From NCBI GenBank assembly GCA_002104905.1, contig MCFE01000226.1, positions 58,521-122,520 on the forward strand: a stretch of 64,000 nucleotides of DNA, given 5' to 3'. The DNA is from Basidiobolus meristosporus CBS 931.73. Taxonomy: Eukaryota; Basidiobolomycota; Basidiobolomycetes; Basidiobolales; Basidiobolaceae. This document shows positions 31,520 to 43,810 of the stretch, in pieces. Below the pieces are notes generated by a model, which was given only the letters and a program-made list of their open reading frames with translations, searched no databases and had not been told where the DNA came from. A program made the translations under genes and the position numbers. How positions within the stretch are numbered: position 1 is the first letter of the stretch; every line of letters begins with the position of its first letter.

Positions 31520-33551
31520 CTGTTTACACCAAGTCTGTGTTTCTGCCATGTTCTTGAAGTGCTTTAACATCCCTAAAGCTTCATTTTTTGTTATGAGGAA
31601 GTACACCCATGTATATGTTGTTTTGACATCACTAAAGGTCATTAGGTATCTTTTGGCTCCAAAGGACTTTGTTTTCATGGGCCAGATATATCTGAGTGTA
31701 CAATAGCCAATATTTTGGTGGTATTGATGCCTTCTGAGCTCTTGAAACATTGCCTAGCTTATTTGCCATATGAACATCCCTTAAAAACATTCAATTTGAT
31801 CTGAATTGAGTATTTTAGGCCCAAAACAAGCTGATAATTCACCAATTGGCTCATTTTCTGTTCCCCAATGTATCCTAGCCTCCTATGCCATGTCTCCCAG
31901 TTGGTTTCATCAGTTTCAGCAATGTTGACATACTCAGGTACAATGATCTTGCATTGTAACTTGTATATATTGTGATCTCTGATTCCCAGAGCTTATTTTT
32001 GTCCATTCTCACTCAATATTGAGCAGCTCATCTTAGTAAAAGCAAATTTCAGTACCTGAGCGGTTGCTTTACTGACTGAGAGTAGATTCTTAGCTATTCC
32101 AGGTTTATAGAGTACGTCAGTGATTGTTGATGGGTTATCTCCTAGATAAACCTTTCTTACGGGAATAGCTTTCAGGTTGCTGAACTACTCATTGATACCA
32201 CAAATATGCTGTGATGCTCCAGAGTCAATATACCATTCATTACTTTGGTTACTTGCATTCTCTTGTATGGTTACAACTAACTGTTGATCTGTAGTTATAT
32301 GGTTTGCCTGCTCCAGTTTCTGTTTTTTGTCTGCTTGTTTCTTCTTGCATTCTCTTGCCCAGTGTCCTGACTTTTTACAATAGTTGCAGTAACCAGGTAT
32401 TCTTAGGTTTTGTTGTTTTCCCTTCTTTTCTGAGTGCCTTTCTGAGCTGAATAAAGCATTATCTTTGATTTTCTCTGCTTGATCATTAGGTCTGAGTTCT
32501 TCATGGAGAAGTCTTCCTTTGATATAGTCTAAAGTCAAGTTGTCTTCTCTGCTTTCAGAGGAAAGCACAAGTGGCTGATACTTGTCTGGTAGGACGCAAT
32601 GCAGACAGAGTATCTTTTCTTCATCATCTGCACCAGTGTTGATACGTTAAAGTTCTTCTGCAAGTGTCTCCATTGTGGTAATGTGAGTGTGAGGCTCCAG
32701 AGTCAATATATCATACATTACTTTGGTTACTTGCACTCTCTTGTGCAGTTACAAATGCCTGTTCATCAGTAGTTATAAGGTTTGCCTGCTCTAGTTTCAG
32801 TTTTTTTGTCTGCCTGTTTCTTCTTGCATTCTCTTGCCCAGTATCATGGCTTTTTACAGTAGCTGCAGCAATCAGGTTTATTTTGGTTTTATGGCTTTCC
32901 TTTCTTTTCTGAATGCCTTTCTAAACTCAACAAAGCATTATCTACAATTTTCACTGCTTGATCATTATGCATGAGCTCTTCATGGAGTAGTCTTCCTTTG
33001 ACATAATCTAAAGTCATATTGTCTTCTCAGCTTTCCAAAGAAAGTATGAGTGGCTCATACTTGTGTGGTAGGCTGCAAAGCAGACAGAGTATCATTTCTT
33101 CATCATGTACACCAGCATTAGTACTGTAAAGTTCTTCTGCAAGTGTCTCCACTCAGATAATGAGTTGCAGCATGTCATCATCTGGTTTCTTCCTCATGTT
33201 GAAGAACTTTTGTTTCAAATAAAGCTTGCTTGATACTGACTTTGCTCTAAAGATCCTCTCTAAGGATTCCCATGCTGCTTTAGCAGTATTTGAGGCATGG
33301 ATTTGTCCAATGAAGGAATCTTGCACATTGATAAATATGGCATTAAAGTCCTTTCTCTCCTTCTCTTGAGACTTCTCCACATCTTCTGTTGTTCCTTTGG
33401 GTGCAACTTCTTTTCCTGTTACTACATTCCAAAGCTTCCTTTCCTCAAGGTGGATCTGCATCTTGATTCTCAAAAATCTGTGGTTCTTTCCATCAAACCT
33501 CTCCTTTACAGGGAAGATGTTTGTGTTGTTCTGTTTACTGGTAGAAGTCAT
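31520..33551 (-). pseudogene. Copia-1 Gag-Pol, copy e3 (fragment)
   Basis: Gag from ATG 33551 for 132 codons, then a stop. The zinc knuckle and protease start (YIDSGA) occur once at 32900-32690 (decayed) and again at 32420-32190 (better: CNYCKKSGHWARECKKK). Then remains of Gag-pre-integrase (31990-31760) and integrase (31750-31514: 'VYFLITKNEALGMLKHFKN'). Many stops; CpG largely replaced by TG/CA. Confidence 0.85.
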
Positions 33552-33666
33552 CTTTTAGAATAGATTAAGGCAATCAGGACTCATTGCCTGTTGTAGTTTA
33601 AGAAGTGACTTGGATATAAGGAACCTATCAAGATGTAGTGATAATATTTGAACTGCTACTTATTAA

Positions 33667-36178
33667 CAAGTAGAGATTAGCCCAATTAGACCAAATGGTC
33701 CAATTGTATTTAAGTTATTTTGACCTCATAGCAAGGATATATGAAGTCTAAATGAAGTTTATGAAATCTCTCTGGTATGCACTTTGTGCTGGTTTTTTTG
33801 ATTTTTTCAAAATGGTTGCAAATACTTTGTCTTATATTGCCTTTACTGAAGCAACTTTTGGCAAATTTTAATTGGACCAAATGGTCTAACACATCATTGA
33901 TGAATTCATGGGTATGGCTTTAAGCAATTATATTTCAAACATTTAATAGCCAATCCTACTAACTGCAAAGAATTATTGAGCATTATTTGTTTTTTCATAT
34001 ACCACCTTCAAGTGCCTGGTATAGCAGTCTTTACACATTGGGTGGCCAGGGTTGCAACTGCATGAAAACTCAACCTTAGTGCCTGTAACATGAGCGGCAG
34101 TACAAGTTTTGCAAGCTAATCTACGGCTCTTTGAGCCATAACCTTTACTCATCAACAGGTAAGTGTGATTTTCATCACTTCTGAGGTGCCTCTGACTACC
34201 CAAGGGCCCCTTGATGTCTGGACCGGTCAAATTCTTACAATATTGCAAGAAATTGTATGCTAAAATATCCTTGAAAGAGAAATGAGATACGCCACACTTT
34301 TGGTAAGAAAATGTACGATAAGATCTATAGGCATTGGCTTTGCAAATACCCAGGATGAAGCCGTAGAAACGCATCACCCATCTTTCTGTAGATATAACAT
34401 CATGATAAGATGTCAAATTATCTTGAAGGTTATTGGCAGCATCAACCAAACCTACATATATAGTAAATGGAGCACATGTTGTTTCTTCAAGACAGGATTC
34501 TACTTACTTTTATGTTCTCATATTCTTCAACCACTTCCGGTTGCTGAGTGGTTATCACCTCACCATTGTCCCCTACAAAAGTTCTCCGTCCAGTAAGCCT
34601 TGTTGTGCTGCAAGAAGAAATAAATGCTTTGATCTTGTAATCACAGTAGGCGCAGACAAAGATTCTTGCGCTCCTTGTTGTCTTGTTCATAGTAAAGTGA
34701 GCACCATACAAGTTGCCAACACTGGCAACAATATTGGTGGTGGGCATACCGCATGGCCAGTAACAGCGCTTAGTCACTTGCATAATGGAATACAGACTAA
34801 GTTCAGCCAGCATCATTGTCATATTTGGGGATCCAAACCAAGAGTCAGCAATAACGGTACGGCCAGTACCAAACCGAGGCTTGACTAATTGCTTGACAGT
34901 GGAAGTTAACTTGGACATACCAGGATCATTGTCATATTCCTTCTGTAACCAATCACTCACTGTATCTATTCTCAGGATACAAGAAGTGTGAAGGTCTGCT
35001 GAAGTCTTGAACTCCTGTCCAATGGGATGCGGCTTCCTTGGAACTTTCTTAACATTGGGCAAACCAGCTCCTAACCATTGATTCATTGATTTGTCAATGA
35101 CTAAATACTTGCAGGGCTCTAAACAAGTTTTCATGTGTTCATTAAAGGCGTCAATAGTTGATCTATTTGATAAAGAGCATCAATTTCTTGATGTTCTTGG
35201 GAAGGGATTTCAAGAACGTGCATTTTCAGAATCTCTTTAAATCTTCTACACAAAATATATTCCGTAAAGTCAATGTTCATTAAGAAATGAGAAGAGCCTT
35301 GCTTCCAGTAAGCTTTTTTGTCGGAATGATTGATAACTGTCATTACAGTTATTAATGCAATCCACATCATGTACTCAGCAAATGTAATGTCAGTCCAGGG
35401 GCCAATGCTAGTTGCATGAGCATTAATCCTCCAAACAATAGTGCAAAAGTGATCTAAAGGAAGGAAGAACAAAAAATAATCCAGTGGTGAGGCATTTCTA
35501 GCATTTTCATATTTAACCAAGCTTTCAAGGAGGTAAAACCATCAGCCAGCCCACTTGTACGGGAATCAATATATACTTCCCCAGTTATCCAGGTGTCTGC
35601 TGCAGTAAGGTCAATTTCATCTTCCTCCTGCTCCTCTTCTTGGATTGCATCCTCCAATAGGTCTTCAGTAACAATACTCTCGGTAGTATTAGCAGTTGCA
35701 GGTTCAATGTTTCCCAAGGTATCATTACTGTTAGTCTTGATATACTTTAAACAGTTTTGTGAAAGAGTCAATGTAATCCCTGGTACCAGATCCAAAATGA
35801 CATCATATTTCACATTGCCGTTGACTGTTGAGCAGTGCAGTGGTAACTCCCTTGAAGCTCAAACCAGGTGTATTCCAGTCAAAACGCAGAGATAAAAGTG
35901 ATTTGACTTCCTTATGTTTGATAAATTGCTTGGATACTGATACACGCACATTAACATCAAGATGTTTACTGGCAGGAGCATGGTTTAAGTCTTAAGAAAA
36001 GATAAAACAAATATGACAAATTATCAAAACAACTCCAAAAAATAAATATTCAGATTCTTGTTTATCAGAATATGATATGAAATAAACAAAGTAAGACACC
36101 CATCCAGAAAAAACAATTGTAATAAATTAGACCATTTGGTCCAAATTGGACCAAATGGTCCAGCCAAAACTCTACTTG
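33667..36178 (-). mobile_element. piggyBac-type DNA transposon
   Basis: 2512 bp with TTAA on each side (33663-33666, 36179-36182), the hallmark target duplication of piggyBac, inside the 5' LTR of Copia-1 e3. The ends are inverted repeats CAAGTAGAG / CTCTACTTG. Near both ends lies the near-palindrome GGACCAAATGGTCC or its reverse (about 33687, 33872, 36130, 36148). Confidence 0.92.
33973..35990 (-). pseudogene. piggyBac transposase (DDE_Tnp_1_7), frame-broken
   Basis: Minus strand pieces in order: acidic N-terminal part (35813-35530, 'EEEQEEDEIDLT'), 'FFLPLDHFCTIVWRINAHA' (35460), 'ADLHTSCILRIDTVSDW' region with 'YLVIDKSMNQWLGAG' (35134-34900; first catalytic Asp), 'VIADSWFGSP' (34830; second Asp), and after a short intron (34507 or 34503 to 34452; donor GTAAGTAG or GTAGAA, acceptor TATGTAG) 'LVDAANNLQD' (third Asp) with 'RWVMRFYGFILGICKANAY' and a C-terminal Cys-rich domain (CKTCTAAH .. 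CSCNPGHPMCKDCYTRHL). Frame changes near 35165, 35530 and 35830 could be mutations or unrecognised introns; one donor choice keeps frame, the stronger-looking one does not. The catalytic triad is present. Probably immobile now but rather young. Confidence 0.8.
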
Positions 36179-36473
36179 TTAATAAAGAAGCTCAGTAACT
36201 ATACCTTTGTAGAAGTAATACAGCTGTAGCACTAAGTAAGGAGGGTTTCTCAATATTCAGCAGCATTCTGTAACAGTTTCAGGGTTAGTACATAATAGTT
36301 AGTATTAGTGCTAATTTGATCCTGACTACAGGCAAATAATCATTAGATCATAGATCTGAAGAAAGTGGCAAAGTTAGAGCGGTAAAATAGTCCTACAGTG
36401 ACCAAGACTAGTCCAGAATTGTCAACTAAATTTTTAGCTGCAGAAAGATACCAAATAGTCCAATATTTCAACA

Positions 36474-39400
36474 CAAGATTCCTTCATTGGACAAATCCAT
36501 GCCTCAAATACTACCAAAGCAGCATGGGAATCCTTACAGAAGATCTTTAGAGCAAAGTCAGTATCAAGCAAGCTTTATTTAAAACAAAAGTTCTTCAACA
36601 TGAGGAGGAAGCCAGATGAAGACATGCTACAACTCATTATCTGAGTGGAGACACTTGCAGAAGAACTTTACAGTACTAATGCTGGTGTACATGATGAAGA
36701 AATGATACTCTGTCTGCTTTGCAGCCTACCACACAAGTATGAGCCACTCATACTTTCTTTGGAAAGCTGAGAAGACAATATGACTTTAGATTATGTCAAA
36801 GGAAGACTACTCCATGAAGAGCTCATACATAATGATCAAGCAGTGAAAATTGTAGATAATGCTTTGTTGAGTTCAGAAAGGCACTCAGAAAAGAAAGGAA
36901 AGCCATAAAACCAAAATAAACCTGATTGCTGCAGCTACTGTAAAAAGCCAGGATACTGGGCAAGAGAATGCAAGAAGAAACAGGCAGACAAAAAAACAGA
37001 AACTAGAGCAGGCAAACCTTATAACTACTGATGAACAGGTATTTGTAACTGCACAAGAGAGTGCAAGTAACCAAAGTAATGTATGGTATATTGACTCTGG
37101 AGCCTCACACCATATTTGTAGTATAAAGGAATGGTCCAGCAACTCAAAGACTATTCCCAAAGGAAAGGTTTATCTGGGAGATAACTCTGCTCTGCAAGCT
37201 ACCACCAGAGGGTCCATACAACTAAGTATGAGCAATAGCTCAGGTGCAACAACAGCAAGACTGACTAACATACTCTATGTACCTGGAATAGCTAAGAATC
37301 TACTCTCAATTGGTAAAGCAACTGCTCGAGACTGAAATTTGTTTTACTAAGATGAGTTATTCAATATTGAGTGAAAATGGACACAAATAAGCTTTGGGAA
37401 TCAGATATCACAATATATACAAATTACAATGCAAGACCACTGTACCTGAGTAGGTTGACATTGCTGAAACTGATGAAACCAACTGGGAGATGTGGCATAG
37501 GAGGCTAGGACACATTGGGGAACAGAAAATGAGCCAATTAGTGAAATATTAGCCTGTTTTGGGCCTAAAATATTCAATTCCAGTCAAACTGAATGTTTGT
37601 ATGGGATGTTCATATAACAAACAAGCTAGACAATGTTTCAAGAGCTCAGAAGACATCCATACCACTAAATTATTGGCTATTGTACACTGAGACATATGAG
37701 GCCCCATTATAACACTGTCCTTTGGTGTCAAGAGATACTTTATGACATTTATTGATGGCAAAACAAGATAACATGGGTGTACTTCCTCAAAACAAAGTAT
37801 GAAGCTTTAGAGTTGTTTAAATACTTCAAGAACATGTAAGAAACACAAAATTGGTGTAAATTGAAGGTACTACAATGTGACAATGGAGGAGAGTACTTTT
37901 TTAAGGAGTTTGCAAAATACTGCTCATCTGCTGGTGTACTTCAACAGACCACAGTTCTTCATTCTCCACAGTAAAACAGAGTAGCAAAATAGGCAAATAG
38001 AGCAATAGTAGAGAATGGGGAGATCTATGCTACAAGATAAGAGAATGGACTACAAGTTTTGGGCTGAACTTGTTGCTACTGCAGCTTACATCAAGAACAG
38101 ATGGCCAACAACAGCACTACGTGATTATATACCCTTAAAGCATATACAGGCAAAAAACCATATCTCCAGCACCTCAAGATCTTTGGCAGTTATGTTTTTT
38201 ATCACATCCCTGACAAAAAACGCTCAAAGTTGGAACAAAAGTGTAGGAAAGGGATTTTTCTTGGGTATTGTGAAGATACTAAAGGGTATAGAGTGTATGA
38301 TGGCAAAATTCAGAGGCTGACCAAGAGCAGGGACATTGTATTTGGGGAGAATTCAATTCACAAAGCCACTGAAATCATTGGCCAGCTGCTGGATGATGCG
38401 CTCAAGACTAATGAAGAAGATATGGACCATATTCAGCCCAATACAGGAAGACACTTTGACCAGTTCCAGATCAGAGCAGATTATCATTGATGACAAAATA
38501 AGATATACATGAGTGTACTTCCTCAAAACAAAGGATGAAGCTTTAAAGATGCTGATGCACTTCAAGAACATGGCCAAAACATAACCTTGGTGTAAATTGA
38601 AGGTACCATGAAGTGACAATGGAGGAGAATACTGTTCAAAGGAGTTTGCAAAATACTGCTCATCTACTGATATACTTTAACAGACCACAGTTCCTCATAC
38701 TCCACAACAAAATGGAGCAGCAGAACATGCAAATATAACAATAGTAGAGATGGGAAGATATATGCTACATGATAAGGGAATGGACTACAAGTTTTGGGCT
38801 GAATCTGTTGCTACCACAGTATACATCAAGATCAGATGCCCAACAACAGCACTGCAAGATTCTGCACCCTTCAAAGTATATACAGGGAAAATAACAAGAT
38901 CTCCAGCACATGAATATCTCTGACAGTGATGTTTTTATCACATCCCTGACAAAAAAAGCTCAAAGTTGGAACCAAAGAGTAGGAAAGGGATCCTTCTAGG
39001 GTATTGTAAAGATACTAAAGAATATCAAGTGTATAATGGCAAAATTCAGAAGCTGATCAAGAGCAGGGATGTTGTCTTTGAGGAGAATTCACATCTGAAA
39101 GCCACTGAAATCATTGGCCAGCTGCCGGATGATACAATCAACACAAATGAAGAAGATACGTACCAAATTCAGCCAGATATGGAAGATACTACTTCCAGTT
39201 CCGGATCAGAGCAGATTATCCCAGTTAGGAGATCTACCAGAATAAGAAGTGCCCTTAGATCCTGGTGGCAGAAATCCAATGATCATGAAGAAGCTTATCT
39301 TGCCTTATGTGCCAAACCTCAGAATCTTGAGCAGGCAATGCAAAGTCCAGATGCTACTATGTGACAACAAGCCATCCAGGAGGAGTACCAATCATTGACC

Positions 39401-40886
39401 AAGGCAAAAATGTGGGAACTAGTAGATTTACCAAATGGCAGAAAGCCAATAGGATGTAGATGGGTCTACAAGATCAAGTTAACCTCAAATGGTACTGTTG
39501 ATAAGTACAAGGCTAGATTGGTTGATAAAGGCTATTCCCAGATCCATGGAATGGACTTTAAGAAAACATTTGCTCCGGTTGCATGGTTTAACTCCATCAG
39601 GACAGTTCTAGCCCTGGCAGCTGTACACAGTCTGGATCTACACCAAATGTATGTCAAAACAGCCTTTCTAAATGGGGATATGCAAAAAACTCTATATATA
39701 GAGCAACCAGAAGGCTTTACCAATTCAAAAGGACCCCATAAGGTGTGCAAACTTAGAAAATTGTTGTATGGGCTTAAGCAGGCACCTAGGGCATGGTGTA
39801 ACAAGATTGACACATATCTAGAGGAAATTGGGTTCTCTTGTAGCACTGCATATGACAGTCTATATATAAAACAGCTCAAAAAGGGTGTGATCATCCTAGT
39901 TCTTTATGTGGACAACCTAATTGTAGCTACAAGTGACCTAGAGGCACTTAAACAGATGAAATCAGAACTCTTCCGCAAGTTTCAGATGAAAGATCTTGGA
40001 AAATTGAGCTATTTTCTTGAAATTGAAGTCAAATATGACATACCTATGCAGAAAATTTTGCTGAATCAGTTTAAGTACATCAGGGACATTCTTAGATGCT
40101 TTGAAATGGAAAATTGCAAACCTGCAGCTACCCCTATGGACAATAACCTGCAATTAAGCAAATCTCAGCCAGTTATAGATGAAAATGGTACAAATATGGA
40201 CCAAGACTTTCCCTATCAATCAATGGTTGGTAGCCTAATGTACTTGATGGGGTCTACTTATCCAGATATTGCAGTGGCAGTTGGAATAGTCAGTCAATTA
40301 ATGCAGAATTATGGATCAGATCAAATTGCAGCAATCAAGCAGATTTTCAGATATCTACAAGGTACCACAAATATGGCACTGAAATACTCTAGAGCAGCTA
40401 ATAGGCCAATATTTGATGTTTATAGGGATTCAGATTAGGGTGGGGATCTAATTAACAGATGCTCTACCACTGGCTTTGTATTTCTTTATGCTGAAGCAGC
40501 TATTACTTGGAATTGCAAGAAACAACCAACTGTGGCCCTATCTACAACTGAAGCTGAATATATGGTTGCATATCAAGCAACTAAGGAGGCTATATGGCTA
40601 CAAAAATTATTCAAAGACTTAGGTTTTAGTTTGGAAGAACCAAAATGTATTTAAAAGGATTATCAAAGTTGCATTTCATTAGCTAGAAATCCTACTTATT
40701 ATGCCAGAACTAAGCACATTGATATACAGCATCACTATGTTATGGAAGCTGTAGAAAATAACTTAGTAGAGTTAGTGTACTGCCCAACAAAATGGTGGCA
40801 GATATATTAACAAACCACTGGCTAGGCCACAATTAGAGAATCTCAGTGACAAATTTGGATTAAGATATTACTTAGTTGAGGGGGAG
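36474..40886 (+). pseudogene. Copia-1 Gag-Pol, copy e4 (decayed)
   Basis: Zinc knuckle, protease (YIDSGASHH) and Gag-pre-integrase are recognisable with many stops. The RT region still has a 347-codon open frame (39395-40438), but the catalytic YVDD reads YVDN (about 39907). RNase H follows with stops. CpG of e1 is TG or CA here, for example CACGTCC in e1 (24220) is CTTATCC here, GGACGTC is GTATGTC. Confidence 0.85.
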
Positions 40887-41255
40887 TGCTGAAATATTGG
40901 ACTATTTGGTATCATTCAGCAGCTAGAAATTTACTTAACAATTCTGGACTAGCCTTGGTCACTGTGGGGCTAATTTATAGCTCTAACTTTGCCACTTTCT
41001 TCAGATCTATGATCTTTTGGTTATTCCCTTATAGTCAGGATCAAGTCAGCACTATCACTAAACATTATGTACTAACCCTGAAACTGTTACAGAATGCTCC
41101 CAGGTATTGAGAAACCCTCCTTACTTAGTGTTACAGCTGTATTACTTCTATAAAGGTATAAATACTGAGCTTCTTTATTAATAAATAACAGTTCCACTAT
41201 TATCACTATTTCTTGATAAGTTCCTTACATCCAAATCACTCCTTAAATTGCAACA
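36474..41255 (+). mobile_element. Copia-1 copy e4, old, 5'-truncated, with internal duplication
   Basis: Plus strand. Begins inside Gag (CAAGATTCCTTCATTGG) next to the LTR of e3 and runs to a complete 3' LTR at 40887-41255 (369 bp). PPT GAGGGGGAG at 40878-40886. The 5' LTR and first 75 Gag codons are missing. The integrase/linker part occurs twice (37740-38487 and 38488-39200). Confidence 0.85.
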
Positions 41256-42440
41256 GAGTGGGCTAATGTTCAAGAGGCTGTCAGAAGTCTAGCACACCAT
41301 CACCTCAACTGTGTCATACCATGGGACCTTAGAACTCAAGGCCAAACAAAATGAGCTTGACTTGTCCCATGAGTATTTTTCTGGACTCAAGTGGGTTAAC
41401 AGATTTTGGGCCAGCATTGGTATACAAAGAAAGTATCTCAAGAATAGCAGAACTTTTAAATGCAGAAGAACAAGGGTGCCATGACTAAAAACTAACAGCT
41501 TCCTCAGGAGCCTGTTACAAGCAGAGCTGAAAGCTCCAAGCAGGTGTCAAAGAGATGTCAGGTAGCTGGAAGAGTGCCAATAAGGGACAAGCAGGCAGAC
41601 ATGAATGCACCAGCACAACATTTATCAAGCAAAAAGCACAATACCACTCAAGATGCACTCAGTCAAAGTAACAGCAAAGGACCTGGCAGTGATAAAAGCC
41701 AGTGGCTTTCTCAGATGTCCATTACAACTATGGTTGAGAGCTCAAAACAAGCAATAAAGAAATGTCAAGCTGCCAGGAGAGTGCTAGCTAGGTACAAGCA
41801 GGTCAAAACAGATGAGTCAGAGGAGAATTTCTGAAAGAGAAAATGTAGCTCATACAAGTGGCACTCAGATAGTAGTGAAATATCTAGCCATGATAAAGGA
41901 AAAGATCAAGGGAAAGATGTCTACCCAAGCCAGAGACAGGGAAGCTTATAGAAAAAACTGCAGCTGTAGCCAATTAGCACCATGAGCCTGAAACAGACTG
42001 AATCCCATCATAGCCAACAAGAATTACCAACAAGAAAACAGCTGTTTTCACAAGAGTTGGAAGTGCAGCAAGTTGAGCTACACTCCAGCAAGGTAGATGA
42101 GATTGCAGAGAAAGGCAATATGTCTACCACAGCCTCCATGTCCTCCATTCTTGGCAGAGTGGAGAGCCCACTGACAGACAAGGCTACAACATCAAGAACT
42201 CAAAAGACTATCAGAATACCTTCATAGGAGTTTTGGATCATTAATAGGCAAGCCAAGAGGTTGCAGCACTTCTTCAAGAGCAGTGCTCAACAGAGCGCAC
42301 TTGAATATTGCAAGGATTAGTTGCAAAGACTGGCAAATGAGGTGCTAGACCTTACAGTGCTGGCAGAAGATCAGGATGTGTGGAAACCAGTGAATTCACA
42401 GTAGCATAAAGCCATTGGGCTCCTGCTGGAGTCATAGAAC
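41256..42440 (+). pseudogene. Protein D, copy D5, second part
   Basis: Continues copy D5 after the Copia pile, beginning 'EWANVQEAVRSLAHHHL' as in D6 at 46110. About 350 bases that D6 has between the two parts are missing. Open pieces 41544-41834 and 41982-42227 give Ser/Lys/Gln-rich sequence with repeated 'SLLQAELKA..SKQVSKRCQVAGRV' and '..SSKQAIKKCQAARRVLARYKQ', i.e. an internal repeat of about 60 residues. Family unknown. Confidence 0.55.
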
Positions 42441-42917
42441 CAGAGCATTACAGCAGAAATACTTATTGGGTGGTGAATTTTAATGGATTTACTTGATGAG
42501 TGTGGGGTTGTGCTTAATGTTAGTGTAGGGTATAGGGACTTGTATAGGTCAACACAATTGGCAATTGATGTACAATTGAAGTTTCAGTGGAAATAAATCA
42601 ATTTTTATGCATAAAAGTAAGAGAAACAGTTGAGTAAGGAAGTAAGGAGTGTGAAAAAGAGGCAATAGCCAGTTGATGTATTCAAATGTAAGAGGTGATA
42701 GAGTGTCTGGGATCTGAAAGTGAGCAACTTGGCTGGGACCAACCAAATGCCACTTGTATATCATTGTGATGAAAAATTTTGACCCAGCTTTTTGTGAAAT
42801 CTGGGGTGCAACTATATTTCAATGGTCTGTGAATGGTGTCCTGACAGGATCAGTACCTCTTAAGCACAGGACTTTAAATCTGTGACAGCCTTTTGATGGG
42901 ATCATCATAATAATATC
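42441..42917 (+). other. D-side end of a Tnp2-type element
   Basis: Non-coding block shared with 47331-47790 and 60725-60865 (TTTTGTGAAATCTGGGGTGC, GATGGGATCATCATAATAAT) and ending TCTCATGGG, the counterpart of the CTATGAAA terminus at the other end. Several GGATC/GATCC words suggest subterminal binding sites. Confidence 0.55.
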
Positions 42918-43810
42918 TCATGGGGAAAACTTTACCAAGGTGGGCTGGACTTCTCTTGGTCACAAGCCAATTTCTACACCATTCAATACAGAATTTGCAC
43001 CAACAAGGGCCAGAGCATACCTATAAGAGGCACTTGAATCCAGCAGGGAGAATGAATAAATTAGCTAAATACCAAAAAGTTTGTTGCAAATATTCAGGAG
43101 GTAATCATGGAAGAAGTGGCAACAACCAAGCAAATGTTTGCAAAATGTATATGTTTCAAGCAGTACAAGATATATAGCAACTTTGCAAGTATCACACCAA
43201 AATGCCATAAAGCTGATGTCATATAAGCATGTCAGTTGCAGCAGGTGTGCGCATTTGTAGAGGTTAGTAAGCAGGAGGCAATGGTTTTTTTTTGATTCAG
43301 ACTATGTGTCAAATACCCAAGGTAGTAGTGGGTAAGCAAGCAAAAAGGAGTGATTCTGCAGTGGAATATATAAATTGTGCAAGGAGGGGCAAAAAAGGAA
43401 ATACTGCTTGGTACAGTGCTACATTGGCACTATACAGAACTAGCTGTAGGCCACCATACTGCTATGACAATGTCATCAGAAGCTGGCAAAGCAGTCATCA
43501 AAATGCGGTCAAGTTTTTGCTATCCAAGGCATTTGGATCAACTGGCAGGTTAGATCTTCTCAATAGTTGTAGAGCACACTAAGACTGCAACAATGTCATG
43601 CCACCTTTGGCAAAGCACTGTGCAAACACTGTTATATATTTCAACTTTATTTGATTGTGAAATAAGCCAAATGCCACTGTGATTCCATCTTAAGATTGTG
43701 TAGATGGTCATTCATTTCAAGCTGCTGGTATTATAGCATCTCCTGACAGGATCTTGATGGCTGATCTGGATTTGATGTACCAGTGACACCAAATTATTTC
43801 TCATAGGGAT
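42918..43810 (+). pseudogene. Tnp2-type transposase, C-terminal part, plus strand
   Basis: 'GKTLPRWAGLLLVTSQF' through 'KLAKYQKVCCKYSGGNHGRSGNNQ' and 'QAKRSDSAVEYINCARRGKKG' matches (in the other orientation) 58600-57840. Ends with ATTATTTCTCATAGGG, the element terminus. The rest of this element is not here. Confidence 0.6.

Larger units (their letters stand above)
31520..36473 (-). mobile_element. Copia-1 copy e3, old, split by piggyBac
   Basis: Minus strand: 5' LTR in two pieces (33589-33666 and 36183-36473, together 369 bp counting TTAA once), Gag start at 33551, internal part to 31520, where it stops in the integrase core at the LTR of e2. The RT, RNase H and 3' LTR are missing. Contains a partial internal duplication (see 32190-33130). 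Confidence 0.85.
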
